DNA from: a bacterium
GTDB taxonomy: Bacteria; Cyanobacteriota; Sericytochromatia; S15B-MN24; UBA4093
Direction of reading: 5' to 3'
NCBI GenBank assembly: GCA_017744355.1
Contig: JAGIBK010000002.1
Coordinates: forward strand, 45,001-109,000
DNA length: 64,000 nt
Part shown: positions 51,221 to 60,545 of the stretch, piece after piece
How the letters are laid out: every line of letters begins with the position of its first letter
Numbering within the stretch: the stretch's first letter is position 1
Program-made: the position numbers and the translations under genes
The notes under the pieces: generated by a model
Database searches by the model: none
What the model saw: the letters and a program-made list of their open reading frames with translations, nothing else
Told to the model about the DNA's origin: nothing

Positions 51221-53410
51221 TTGAAGCGAATCTCCCTCCTGCTGGTGGCATGCCTCTGCGCGTGTCAGCCGAGCGTACGTCCCATCGTCGAGCCGCCGCA
51301 AATCGGCGCGGCTTCTCAAGAACCCGCCTCGCTTTGGGGGCGGGTGTCGTCGGGCTACGCGGCGCAGGCGACGGCAGGGGAGCTTGTGGCCTTTGCGACG
51401 GTTACGCTGCTGGACGGTAGCAACACGGTGGTGGCGACGGGGCTGACGGATGGCACGGGGACTTTCAGTCTCAATCCCTTCGTGAGCTGGGCGCCCGTGA
51501 CCAACACGGTTTACGTGCTGGAGGCCCTCAAGAGCTTCGACAAGACCAACGACCGAGCACAGCTGCGCTTCCGGACCCTGGTGGCCTGGGACGGGGCCAA
51601 GTGGCGTTCGCTCTCCGGCACGACGACCGCTCAAAGCGGCGGTGCGGGCGTGCTCTTGAACGGGCGGACCACCGCGCTTGCAGCGATCAAGGACCTGAGG
51701 GCCCTCTCGGGCACCAGCTTGCTGGATGCCCTTGACCCGACGACCGGGGTGTTCACCCCGGCGGCCGGCGTGACGACCAGCGAGGTGGACACGGTGGCGG
51801 GGCTGGTGAGCCAGGCGCTCGCTTCGAACCTCGACCCCGTCAAGTGGCTGACCTATGCCAACGGTGCTTATGCCCTCACGCTGGGGGCCCAGATGGGCCG
51901 CGTCCTCTTCGACCTGGAGGATGCCCTCTCGGCTGCCGGCACCGGCAGCACCTTCGTGCCTGGGCGCGACGGGGGGCAGGCCCTCGCCTTCTCGACCGCC
52001 GTTGCGCTCTACGATGGCCAGGTGGGCAGCAGGGGCTCGGGGCAGGGGCAGCTGGATTCGCCGATCGCCGTCGCCTCCGATCGTTCGGGAACCATCTGGG
52101 TCGCTGACTGGAAGAACAACCGGTTCCAGCGCTTTACCTCGGATGGCCGCTTCTTGTCGACCTTCGGGAGCCTCGGCACGGGGGCGGGCAAGTTCGATTC
52201 GCCGCACGGCATCAGCATCGACGCCGACGGTAACTTCTTGACCTCCGAGCTCTACAACTTTCGCCTGCAGAAATTCGACCCTCAGGGCAATCTGCTCTTC
52301 GGGATCGGTCAGGGAAGCCGCTGGACCGTGCCGCCCGCCCCGGCGTCCGGGAGCCTCAGCCACGAGTTCTGGAACCCCAGCAATTGCCTGATCGCCCGTG
52401 ACGGGACGATCTGGACCGCTGATGGCTTGAACGCCCGGATCATTCGCTACAGTGCGGACGGAACGGCTTTGCTGCAGACCTTCGGCTCGGGCTTCGGCAC
52501 GGGCCCCGGGCAACTCAACATTCCGACGGGCTTCGCCATCGCGCCGAACGGCGACGTCTACATCTGCGATCGCTCGAACCACCGGATTCAGCGCTTTGCC
52601 TCGAACGGTGCCTTCGTCGCCGAGATTGGCAAGGGGCTGCTGACCGCGCCCGACGACGTGAAGTTCGACAACGCCGGAAACTTCTGGGTCTCGGAGTACT
52701 CGATCGCCGCCACGGCCTCGCGCGTCGTGAAATTCGACCCCAACGGCGAGCTGCTCGGCACGTTCGGTTCGCTGGGTTACGGGGACGGCCAGTTCAGGGC
52801 GGCGCGCGGGATGACGTTCGCACCGGATGGCAAGCTGTGGGTGATCGATTACAACAACCACCGTCTCCAGCGCCTGATCCCCGCGAACGCGCCGGTGGTG
52901 TTCCCGGCCAAGGATCGGTTCAACGCGACCCGGGGGACGATTTCCTTCTGGTTCAAGCCGACCTGGAACGGCAGTGACGGCCTCAACCATTGCTTCGTGC
53001 GCGTGCAGGGGGGGACCGAGACTAACTTCGGTGTCCACAAGCTCGGGAATCAGCTGTACTTCTACGCCACCTCGAAGGCGGGGGACGACGCTCAGACCCG
53101 ACGCGTCGGTTTCCTGGCGTCGGATACGGCTGCGCTGATCAAGGCGGGGCGCTGGCACCATCTCGCCGCGGTCTGGGACGGCTCGGCGAACGACGTGCGC
53201 CTTTATCTCGACGGCAGGGCTGCAGGCAGTCTCGCGAACGACAACCCGGCGGCGACCCTGAACTTCGTGCCGGGTACGACTGTGACCGTCGGGGCCGATG
53301 CGAACAAGAGCGCCCCGGCCGATGCGGTCATCGATCAGCTCCGGATCCGCGATGTCGCGCTGAGTTCCGAAGCGATCGCCCGCGCGGCGCGCGGCCTCGA
53401 ACAGGAGTAG
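51221..53410 (+). CDS. NHL-propeller/LamG lipoprotein E
   Basis: A 729-residue paralogue of C with the same order: lipobox (LCAC), N-terminal module almost identical to C, six NHL blades (IWVADWKNNRFQRFTSDGRF, VYICDRSNHRIQRFASNGAF, LWVIDYNNHRLQRL) and a LamG-like end (TRGTISFWFKPTWNGSDG, AGRWHHLAAVWDGSANDVRL). It begins at TTG, with GAGG eight bases upstream. The 112-base gap before it shows no strong promoter. F begins four bases after its stop. Confidence 0.84.
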   Translation: MKRISLLLVACLCACQPSVRPIVEPPQIGAASQEPASLWGRVSSGYAAQATAGELVAFATVTLLDGSNTVVATGLTDGTGTFSLNPFVSWAPVTNTVYVLEALKSFDKTNDRAQLRFRTLVAWDGAKWRSLSGTTTAQSGGAGVLLNGRTTALAAIKDLRALSGTSLLDALDPTTGVFTPAAGVTTSEVDTVAGLVSQALASNLDPVKWLTYANGAYALTLGAQMGRVLFDLEDALSAAGTGSTFVPGRDGGQALAFSTAVALYDGQVGSRGSGQGQLDSPIAVASDRSGTIWVADWKNNRFQRFTSDGRFLSTFGSLGTGAGKFDSPHGISIDADGNFLTSELYNFRLQKFDPQGNLLFGIGQGSRWTVPPAPASGSLSHEFWNPSNCLIARDGTIWTADGLNARIIRYSADGTALLQTFGSGFGTGPGQLNIPTGFAIAPNGDVYICDRSNHRIQRFASNGAFVAEIGKGLLTAPDDVKFDNAGNFWVSEYSIAATASRVVKFDPNGELLGTFGSLGYGDGQFRAARGMTFAPDGKLWVIDYNNHRLQRLIPANAPVVFPAKDRFNATRGTISFWFKPTWNGSDGLNHCFVRVQGGTETNFGVHKLGNQLYFYATSKAGDDAQTRRVGFLASDTAALIKAGRWHHLAAVWDGSANDVRLYLDGRAAGSLANDNPAATLNFVPGTTVTVGADANKSAPADAVIDQLRIRDVALSSEAIARAARGLEQE
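51492..51573 (+). repeat. 82-base exact repeat shared by genes C and E (copy 2)
   Basis: Identical to 46800-46881. The similarity extends roughly from 51335 to 51850 at lower identity and then falls away in the propeller region. Confidence 0.85.
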
Positions 53411-53414
53411 CGCG

Positions 53415-55730
53415 ATGCGTACGCTGCGGCTCGTCCTTAGCTTTGTCCTGGTTGCCCTCTTGGCCCTCGGCTGTCGTCCGGCGCCGCTTGCCGTCTCGAA
53501 CCCCGGAGCGTCGGTGGTGCAGCCCGTCCTGAAGGGGGAGCTGTTGCTGCCCGGCGGTTACGACACCCAGGCGACGGCCGGCCAGGTCCGGGCCAACGCG
53601 ACGGTGACCCTGATCGATCCGTCGACCTTCCAGGCCAAGGGCACGGGTATCACCGCGTCGGACGGCTCCTTCACCGTGCAGGCCCTCGGCTCGTTCACCC
53701 CCGTCCTGGGGGCGCTGTACCTCCTGGAGTCCAGCAAGGCGCTAGGCGGCACCTCGAACGCGGCCTTCAGGTTGCGGACCCTGGTGCAGTTCAACGCGGG
53801 CGGCTGGACCTCCGTCTCGGGGACGAGCATCCGGCTTTCCACCACCACGACGGCCGCCGCCATCCTCTGGGATCAGCAGGCTCTCTCGGCCTCGGACGTC
53901 ATCGGCAAGCTCGTCTACGATCCGGTGACGGGGACCCTCCTGCCCGCCGCGCTGGGCGCGACGGCGCCGGAATCGCTCGTGCGATCGGTGGATGGGCTCG
54001 TCGGCGAGGCCCTCGCCCTCAACCTGGATCCGATCCAGATCGTGCGCCCGGGACCGGGCGGCACCTACGGGCTCGCGCTGGGGACCACCGAGCGCAATCG
54101 CCTCTTGAATCCTTCCTTCGAGGATCGCTTCTCGTCCTGGCAGCTGTGGGACGCGCAAGCGGTGGCCAGCTATTCGCTCGAAACGGCAGGGGCGATGGAC
54201 GGCAGGATCTTCGTCCGTGCGACGGCGGCGGCGAGCGGGGACGTCTGGGTGGGGCAGGGCTATACCTCCAAGTTCATGGCCCTGGGCGTCAAGTGGGAAG
54301 CGGGCAAGACCTATACCTTCTCGATTTTCGCGCGCGCCGCGCGCGCCGGCGATCGCATCTTCCTCCACGCCAATCCCCAGACCGGCGGAGCCACCTTCAA
54401 TGGCTCCACGATCTCGCTAACGACCAGCTGGCAGCGCTATTCGCTCACCTTCACCCCGACGGACACCACCAACAAGGGCGTGCTGGTGGTCAGGCTGGGG
54501 GATAAGGCAGGGCAGACCCTGTATCCGACGGTTGTCGATCTCGACGGGGCTCAGTTCGAGGAAGGCGCCGCGACCGATTTACGCCCTCAGGGTCGGCTGA
54601 TGCTCGATGGCTTCGGCAACGCCTTCGAGAGCGTCGGGGTGACGCCGGTCGCCGGGCGCGGCGGGACGGCCGTCTTCATCGATCGCGCGGTCAACGTTCT
54701 GCCGAACTCCAGCTTCGAAAAGGACGCGGATGCTAACGGCATCCCGGACGGGATGGTCCGGGTCGGTTCGAGCACGGCGACCATCTCGCTGGACCCGGAC
54801 GCCCTCTTCCATGGGCGTGCGCTCAAGCTCGACAAGAGCACGGGTGCGACAGCGGATTACGCCCGCTTCAATCACGTCTACACCTACGAGGCGGGCAAGA
54901 CCTATACCTTCTCGGTCTGGGTCAAGGGGCAAAACGTTTCGGGGCCTCAGAGCTCCACCGATTTCGGGATCTACGTGGATGCTTACCTCCCGAATGCGGC
55001 CCTCTCCTCGCCGGACGTCCGCAACGTCGCAGCACCCGTGGGCACCTTCGATTGGACCCGGGTTTCCTTCTCGCATACCTTCTTCAACACCTGCGCGTCG
55101 GCTTCGGTGATCCCGATCTTCCGCAACAAGAGCGGCACGGTCTGGTTCGACGGCTTCCAGGTGGAGCAGGGCCCCAAGGCGACGCCTTACGCCGGCGAGC
55201 CCGGGCAGGATCGCCTGACCTACGATGCCTTCCGGTACGTCAGCAAGACGCAGGGCACGATCGCGTTCTGGTACCAGCCGACGTACTCCTGGACCGACGG
55301 GGACTTCAAGCTGCTCTCGATCGATGGGGCGAATAGTATCAAGTGGCCCGTGCTCTACTTGTCCAAGGTCGGTGGTAACCTCACCCTGATGACCCATGGG
55401 GGCCCCGGTTCGGTTTGGGATGCCGGCGCGACCTGGACGCCCACCTCGGAGCCCTGGAAAGCAGGCGAGTGGCATCACTTGGCGATCACCTGGGGGCCTG
55501 CAGGTGACGAGATCTACTTCGACGGCGCGCGGGTGGCGACAGGGCCCTTTTCAGGCAACCTCAACGGGGGCTCGGCGCTCAACCTGCTCACTTTTGCCTG
55601 CAACGACTTCCTGAACACGAACATCTTCTCGGTGGTCAACCCGCAAGGGGCACTGGACGGTCTCAAGGTCTGGGACGTGCAGCGATCGCCCGACGAGATT
55701 CGTCGCGCCTACCTGGGAGTGATGCCATGA
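53415..55730 (+). CDS. LamG / carbohydrate-binding-like lipoprotein F
   Basis: A 771-residue paralogue of D: lipobox (LALGC), the related N-terminal module (ATVTLIDPSTFQAKGTGITA), two CBM4/9-like sandwiches (NRLLNPSFEDRFSSWQLW; PNSSFEKDADANGIPDGM with WVKGQNVSGPQSSTDFG) and a LamG-like end (QGTIAFWYQPTYSWTDG, AGEWHHLAITWGPAGDEIYF). Its stop overlaps the start of G (ATGA), so E-F-G are one transcription unit. Confidence 0.82.
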   Translation: MRTLRLVLSFVLVALLALGCRPAPLAVSNPGASVVQPVLKGELLLPGGYDTQATAGQVRANATVTLIDPSTFQAKGTGITASDGSFTVQALGSFTPVLGALYLLESSKALGGTSNAAFRLRTLVQFNAGGWTSVSGTSIRLSTTTTAAAILWDQQALSASDVIGKLVYDPVTGTLLPAALGATAPESLVRSVDGLVGEALALNLDPIQIVRPGPGGTYGLALGTTERNRLLNPSFEDRFSSWQLWDAQAVASYSLETAGAMDGRIFVRATAAASGDVWVGQGYTSKFMALGVKWEAGKTYTFSIFARAARAGDRIFLHANPQTGGATFNGSTISLTTSWQRYSLTFTPTDTTNKGVLVVRLGDKAGQTLYPTVVDLDGAQFEEGAATDLRPQGRLMLDGFGNAFESVGVTPVAGRGGTAVFIDRAVNVLPNSSFEKDADANGIPDGMVRVGSSTATISLDPDALFHGRALKLDKSTGATADYARFNHVYTYEAGKTYTFSVWVKGQNVSGPQSSTDFGIYVDAYLPNAALSSPDVRNVAAPVGTFDWTRVSFSHTFFNTCASASVIPIFRNKSGTVWFDGFQVEQGPKATPYAGEPGQDRLTYDAFRYVSKTQGTIAFWYQPTYSWTDGDFKLLSIDGANSIKWPVLYLSKVGGNLTLMTHGGPGSVWDAGATWTPTSEPWKAGEWHHLAITWGPAGDEIYFDGARVATGPFSGNLNGGSALNLLTFACNDFLNTNIFSVVNPQGALDGLKVWDVQRSPDEIRRAYLGVMP
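53563..53824 (+). repeat. N-terminal module repeat shared by genes D and F (copy 2)
   Basis: Nearly identical to 48929-49190. Confidence 0.75.
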
Positions 55731-57637
55731 AGCGCTCGCCTCTCTACCTGGGGCTCTGGTCCCTGTTGCCACTGGTGCTGGCGGTGGGTGGCTGCATCCT
55801 TGATCGCCCGCTCGCCTCGCCGGGAAACGCCGGCCAATCGCTCGTCGCCGCACGGGGAACGGCGTCTGTGACCATTCGGGTCGCGCTGCCGCTGAGCACT
55901 CAGGCGATCCTAAGCAATACCCAGTCGGTGAAGATTCTCTTGCGCAGCGCGGGGGTGCCCGACCAGACGGCGACCGTCAACACGGGCGGCGCCACGACGG
56001 TCTCCTTCGAGGGCCTGCCGTCCGGTGGAGGCTACACCCTGTACGCGGCGGGCTATTCGGGCCTCAACGGCACCGGGACCATGCTCAGCTGGGGCAAGCT
56101 GCCCGTCACCCTCGCTTCGGGCCGCAACCAGCTCAGCTTGAGCCTGTCGGTGGTGGTGAAGGCAGGCGGCGGTGCCGACGACCTCGTGACGGGCCCCGCC
56201 GGGAACGGTGCGACCCAGCTCGGGGCCCAGGCCTCGTTTACCACCATGCAGGAGTTCAGCACGCCGGGGGCCACCACCAGCAACGTCGAGGTCTTCGACT
56301 CGAATCAGTTCGCCTACCTCTCTTCCTTCGGGGCGACGGGCAGCCTGAACGGGGAGTTCGTCTTCCCGGACTCGGCGGCCGCCGATTCGCTGGGGAACAT
56401 CTACGTCGCCGATCGCGGCAACCACCGCATCCAGAAATTCGATTCGAACCTCAATTTCGTGCGGGCGTGGGGCGAGGGCCAGATCTGGGGGCCGGAGAGC
56501 ACCCCGCCCCCGGTCGCATCAGGCAGCTTGAACGGCTGGTTCAATGATCCGCTCGGCGTGATGGTGGACCGGGACGACTTCGTCTGGGTGGCGGACACCG
56601 GAAACCACCGGATGCTGCGCTTCGACACCAGTGGGAATTTCCGCATGGGCATCGGCAACGGGAATAATCCCTGGTACGCGGGGAGCAACGCCCCTGCGCC
56701 TGCAACCGGCTCGGTGAACGGCTGGTTCAGCTCGCCCCACGGCGTGGCCCAGGATCCGCAAGGCAACTTCTGGGTGGGGGATGCCGTCAACTACCGCCTC
56801 CAGAAGTTCAATCCGACCGGCACCTTCCTGCGGGGGATCGGCAACGGCACCACGTGGGTCTCGGGGACGGCCGCCCCGGCGCCCGTGGCGAGCGACGCGC
56901 CGCGCTATTTCAAGCGGTCTTATACCGTCGCCATCGACGGCGAGGGCTACCTGTACGCGACGGATCACCAGAACAACCGGATCCAGAAGCTGACCCCCGA
57001 CGGCGCCTTCCTCACCTCGTGGGCGACCGGTGGTGCCACCTATCCGATCCTCACGGCCCCATGGGGCCGTGTGCTCGCTGGGGCCCCCTACTCGGGAGCC
57101 ACCAACAACATTGGGGTTTTCTCCCTGACGGGCGAGCGGCTTAGCCAGTTCGGCAGTTTCGGGAGTGGTCCCGCTCAGTTCCGGGAGATCCGGCGCATGA
57201 ACTTCATGCCCGATGGGTCGCTGCTCATCGGTGACTACAACAACGGGCGCTTCCAGCGCTTCAGAGGCGTCGACGAGCGCTCGAAGAGTGGGGCCTTGCG
57301 CCTGACGGGCCACCGCCAGCCGGATACGCCCGTCTACGCCCTTTCGGGCACTTACGTGACACCGCCGCTGGACGCGGGCAGCTCCGTCCCTTGGAGCGCC
57401 GCCTACTGGGACCTCGAGAGCCTGCCTGCTGGTACCCAGGTGGCCGTCGAGAGCGCGACCTCGAGCGACGCGGTGACCTGGAGCGCCTGGAACCTGGTGA
57501 CGGGGACCTCGGCACAGGGCAAGAACGTGGCCAACCTCGTGGCGACCACGGGTCGCTTCCTCAGGCTCCGCTTGACGCTGACCACGGGCAACGCGGCCTT
57601 CTCACCGACGGTGCAGGAAGTCGGGGCCCTGTACTGA
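55727..57637 (+). CDS. NHL-propeller lipoprotein G
   Basis: A 636-residue paralogue of A and B: lipobox (VGGC), N-terminal beta-sandwich almost identical to A (GGATTVSFEGLPSGGGYTLY), six NHL blades (IYVADRGNHRIQKFDSNLNF, VWVADTGNHRMLRFDTSGNF, LYATDHQNNRIQKLTPDGAF) and a discoidin-like end (PLDAGSSVPWSAAYWDLESL). The fifth blade is degenerate (VLAGAPYSGATNNIGVF). It is convergent with NHLP precursor 3 across a long hairpin, as A is with precursor 2. Confidence 0.85.
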   Translation: MKRSPLYLGLWSLLPLVLAVGGCILDRPLASPGNAGQSLVAARGTASVTIRVALPLSTQAILSNTQSVKILLRSAGVPDQTATVNTGGATTVSFEGLPSGGGYTLYAAGYSGLNGTGTMLSWGKLPVTLASGRNQLSLSLSVVVKAGGGADDLVTGPAGNGATQLGAQASFTTMQEFSTPGATTSNVEVFDSNQFAYLSSFGATGSLNGEFVFPDSAAADSLGNIYVADRGNHRIQKFDSNLNFVRAWGEGQIWGPESTPPPVASGSLNGWFNDPLGVMVDRDDFVWVADTGNHRMLRFDTSGNFRMGIGNGNNPWYAGSNAPAPATGSVNGWFSSPHGVAQDPQGNFWVGDAVNYRLQKFNPTGTFLRGIGNGTTWVSGTAAPAPVASDAPRYFKRSYTVAIDGEGYLYATDHQNNRIQKLTPDGAFLTSWATGGATYPILTAPWGRVLAGAPYSGATNNIGVFSLTGERLSQFGSFGSGPAQFREIRRMNFMPDGSLLIGDYNNGRFQRFRGVDERSKSGALRLTGHRQPDTPVYALSGTYVTPPLDAGSSVPWSAAYWDLESLPAGTQVAVESATSSDAVTWSAWNLVTGTSAQGKNVANLVATTGRFLRLRLTLTTGNAAFSPTVQEVGALY

Positions 57638-57656
57638 TCCAGGCTCAAGAAATCGA

Positions 57657-57694
57657 ACGCGAGACGCCGGGCATGATCGCCCGGCGTCTCGCGT
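57657..57694. terminator. Hairpin between NHL protein G and NHLP precursor 3
   Basis: A 16-base-pair perfect stem (ACGCGAGACGCCGGGC and complement) with loop ATGATC. No T tract. It is the longest of the three hairpins beside NHLP genes. Confidence 0.7.
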
Positions 57695-57714
57695 CATCTC
57701 AGCGGAAGGCGAGC

Positions 57715-58116
57715 CTATTTGAACAGGCTCCCTACGGTGTTCTTGAAGTGGTTCGCGAAGTCCTGGGGGTTCTTCAACGCATCGCCTACCGAGGCGAAGC
57801 TCTTGCCGAGCATCTTGAGATCGAAAGGGAGAAGGTCATAGACCACGCGCTCGGCAGTCGATTTACCGCCGGCGACCAGTTCGAGATCCAGGTCCGAGAG
57901 TTCGTCCTCGCTCATCTTGGCGGGCAAAGGGACGAGGATGGCGTTGGCGGGGATCTCGACGGGCATCAGCTTGATGAACGAAGGGATCTGAATCCCGAGC
58001 ACCCGCGAGGCCACCTCGTTCGGGTTGGCGATGAACTCGGCCTTGAGGGCCTCGTCCTGCATCAGGGCCGTCACCAGCTCGGCCTGTAACTGTTCCAGCG
58101 TCTTTTCTTGCGACAT
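57715..58116 (-). CDS. NHLP-type peptide precursor 3
   Basis: A 133-residue precursor. Its 84-residue leader differs from precursor 1 at three positions (22, 34, 69) and from precursor 2 at four, and it ends DLDLELVAGG. The predicted core has 49 residues starting KSTAE. It has no Cys and looks like an amphipathic helix (LPFDLKMLGKSFASVGDALK, then DFANHFKNTVGSLFK), unlike cores 1 and 2. The ATG has GGAGG at a longish 11-base spacing. The SUF operon lies beyond its start. Confidence 0.9.
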   Translation of the reverse strand: MSQEKTLEQLQAELVTALMQDEALKAEFIANPNEVASRVLGIQIPSFIKLMPVEIPANAILVPLPAKMSEDELSDLDLELVAGGKSTAERVVYDLLPFDLKMLGKSFASVGDALKNPQDFANHFKNTVGSLFK

Positions 58117-58249
58117 GGGCTGCGTTTCCTCCGGTCAAAGTGAAACCTGCCATCTTTGAGGCCATGCTCAATGATGATAGGTTTGGTGCGCATGCCAAGC
58201 CAGGTCGCTTACACCTTCGGTGTGAGGCTGCTGACGTTCAGGGCACTCG

Positions 58250-58801
58250 TTAGACGGCTTCGAGCATCAGGCCCGGCTCGATGCTCTGGAGCAGGTTCTC
58301 GATGCCCATCAGGGTGCCGGTCAAGGAGCTGGGGCAGCTGCCGCAGGCGCCCTGGTAGTGGACCTTGAGGATCTTGCCCGCAAGCTCGATCACTTCGAGC
58401 CCGCCGCCGTCGGCGGCGAGCGCCGGACGCACCTTGGTGTCCAGGACCTCGTTGATGCGGGCGAGGCGCGTCTCGTCCCCTTCGGCCACGATGGCCTGGC
58501 GCGTAGCGTTGCTGGCATCGCTCGGCGATCGCTCGGAGCCCGCCGCGCGGATGGGCACGGCCAGCTCGCGCATCAGCTCGGACCAAGAGGCCTTGCCGTC
58601 CTGGGTCACGGTCAGCCACTTGTCCTGGTAGAAGACGTTGATGACGTGCGGGATGGCGAAGAGCTCCGAGGCCAAAGGATCGTTCGCCGCGGCGTCGGCG
58701 TTGTCGTAGGAGCGGGCGACGCCCGTAGTCAGCGCTTCCTTGAGCACGAACTTGATGGCGTTCGGGTTGGGCGTGGGCTCGATTTCGGCGATCTTGGGCA
58801 T
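58250..58801 (-). CDS. nfu: Nfu-type iron-sulfur carrier
   Basis: A 183-residue protein with an N-terminal Nfu_N domain (IEPTPNPNAIKFVL, NVFYQDKWLTV) and a C-terminal NifU-like domain (VRPALAADGGGLEVIEL, cluster-binding CGSCPSS). It carries assembled [4Fe-4S] clusters to target proteins. It is last in the minus-strand SUF operon, 12 bases after sufU. Confidence 0.92.
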   Translation of the reverse strand: MPKIAEIEPTPNPNAIKFVLKEALTTGVARSYDNADAAANDPLASELFAIPHVINVFYQDKWLTVTQDGKASWSELMRELAVPIRAAGSERSPSDASNATRQAIVAEGDETRLARINEVLDTKVRPALAADGGGLEVIELAGKILKVHYQGACGSCPSSLTGTLMGIENLLQSIEPGLMLEAV

Positions 58802-58813
58802 GGGGCTATCCTT

Positions 58814-59283
58814 TTAGTGAGCGGGGTCGGCGCTGCCTTCGGTCGAGACGTTCTCGGCGTTCGCGAAGGCCGCATGCAGCGTGTGCCAGGGCAGGACCGC
58901 GCACTTGACCCGCGAGGGCAGGGTGGCGATGCCCGAGAAGACGGTGAGGCGACCCAGGTGGTGGCCCGGGGTCTCGGCGGTGATCTTGCCCGTGGCCAGA
59001 TCCCGGAATTCCTGGATCAGGTTCTCGGCCTCTTCGACGGTCTTACCCTTGATGTTGGTCGTCATCATCGAGGCCGAGGCCTTGCAGATGGCGCACGAGT
59101 CGCCGGTGAAGGCGATCTTCTCGATGCGATCGCCTTCCACGTCGAGGGTGAGCGTGATGTGGTCGCCGCAGACCGGGTTGTGGCCCTCGGCCTTGCGGTT
59201 GGGGTTCTCCACCGCGCCGAAGTTGCGGGGCTTCTTGTTGTGCTCCAGGATCACTTCCTGGTAGAGCTGCTTCTGGTCGGCCA

Positions 59284-59284
<1 letters not shown>
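58814..59284 (-). CDS. sufU: Iron-sulfur scaffold/sulfur-transfer protein SufU
   Basis: A 156-residue SufU/IscU-like protein. Metal- and sulfur-binding residues are in NPVCGDHI, GDSCAICKASASMM and SRVKCAVLPWHTL; the roughly 20-residue insertion before the last Cys marks SufU rather than IscU. It accepts sulfur from SufS. The start overlaps the sufS stop by one base (TAATG). The C terminus carries a short unconserved tail (NAENVSTEGSADPAH). Confidence 0.93.
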
Positions 59285-60537
<1,253 letters not shown>

Positions 60538-60545
60538 GGGCTTAC

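Noticed and set aside
51161-53161. A 666-codon minus-strand open frame opposite NHL gene E
   Set aside because: Gene E has a lipobox, six NHL blades and a LamG-like end; the antisense frame is compositionally skewed and matches nothing.
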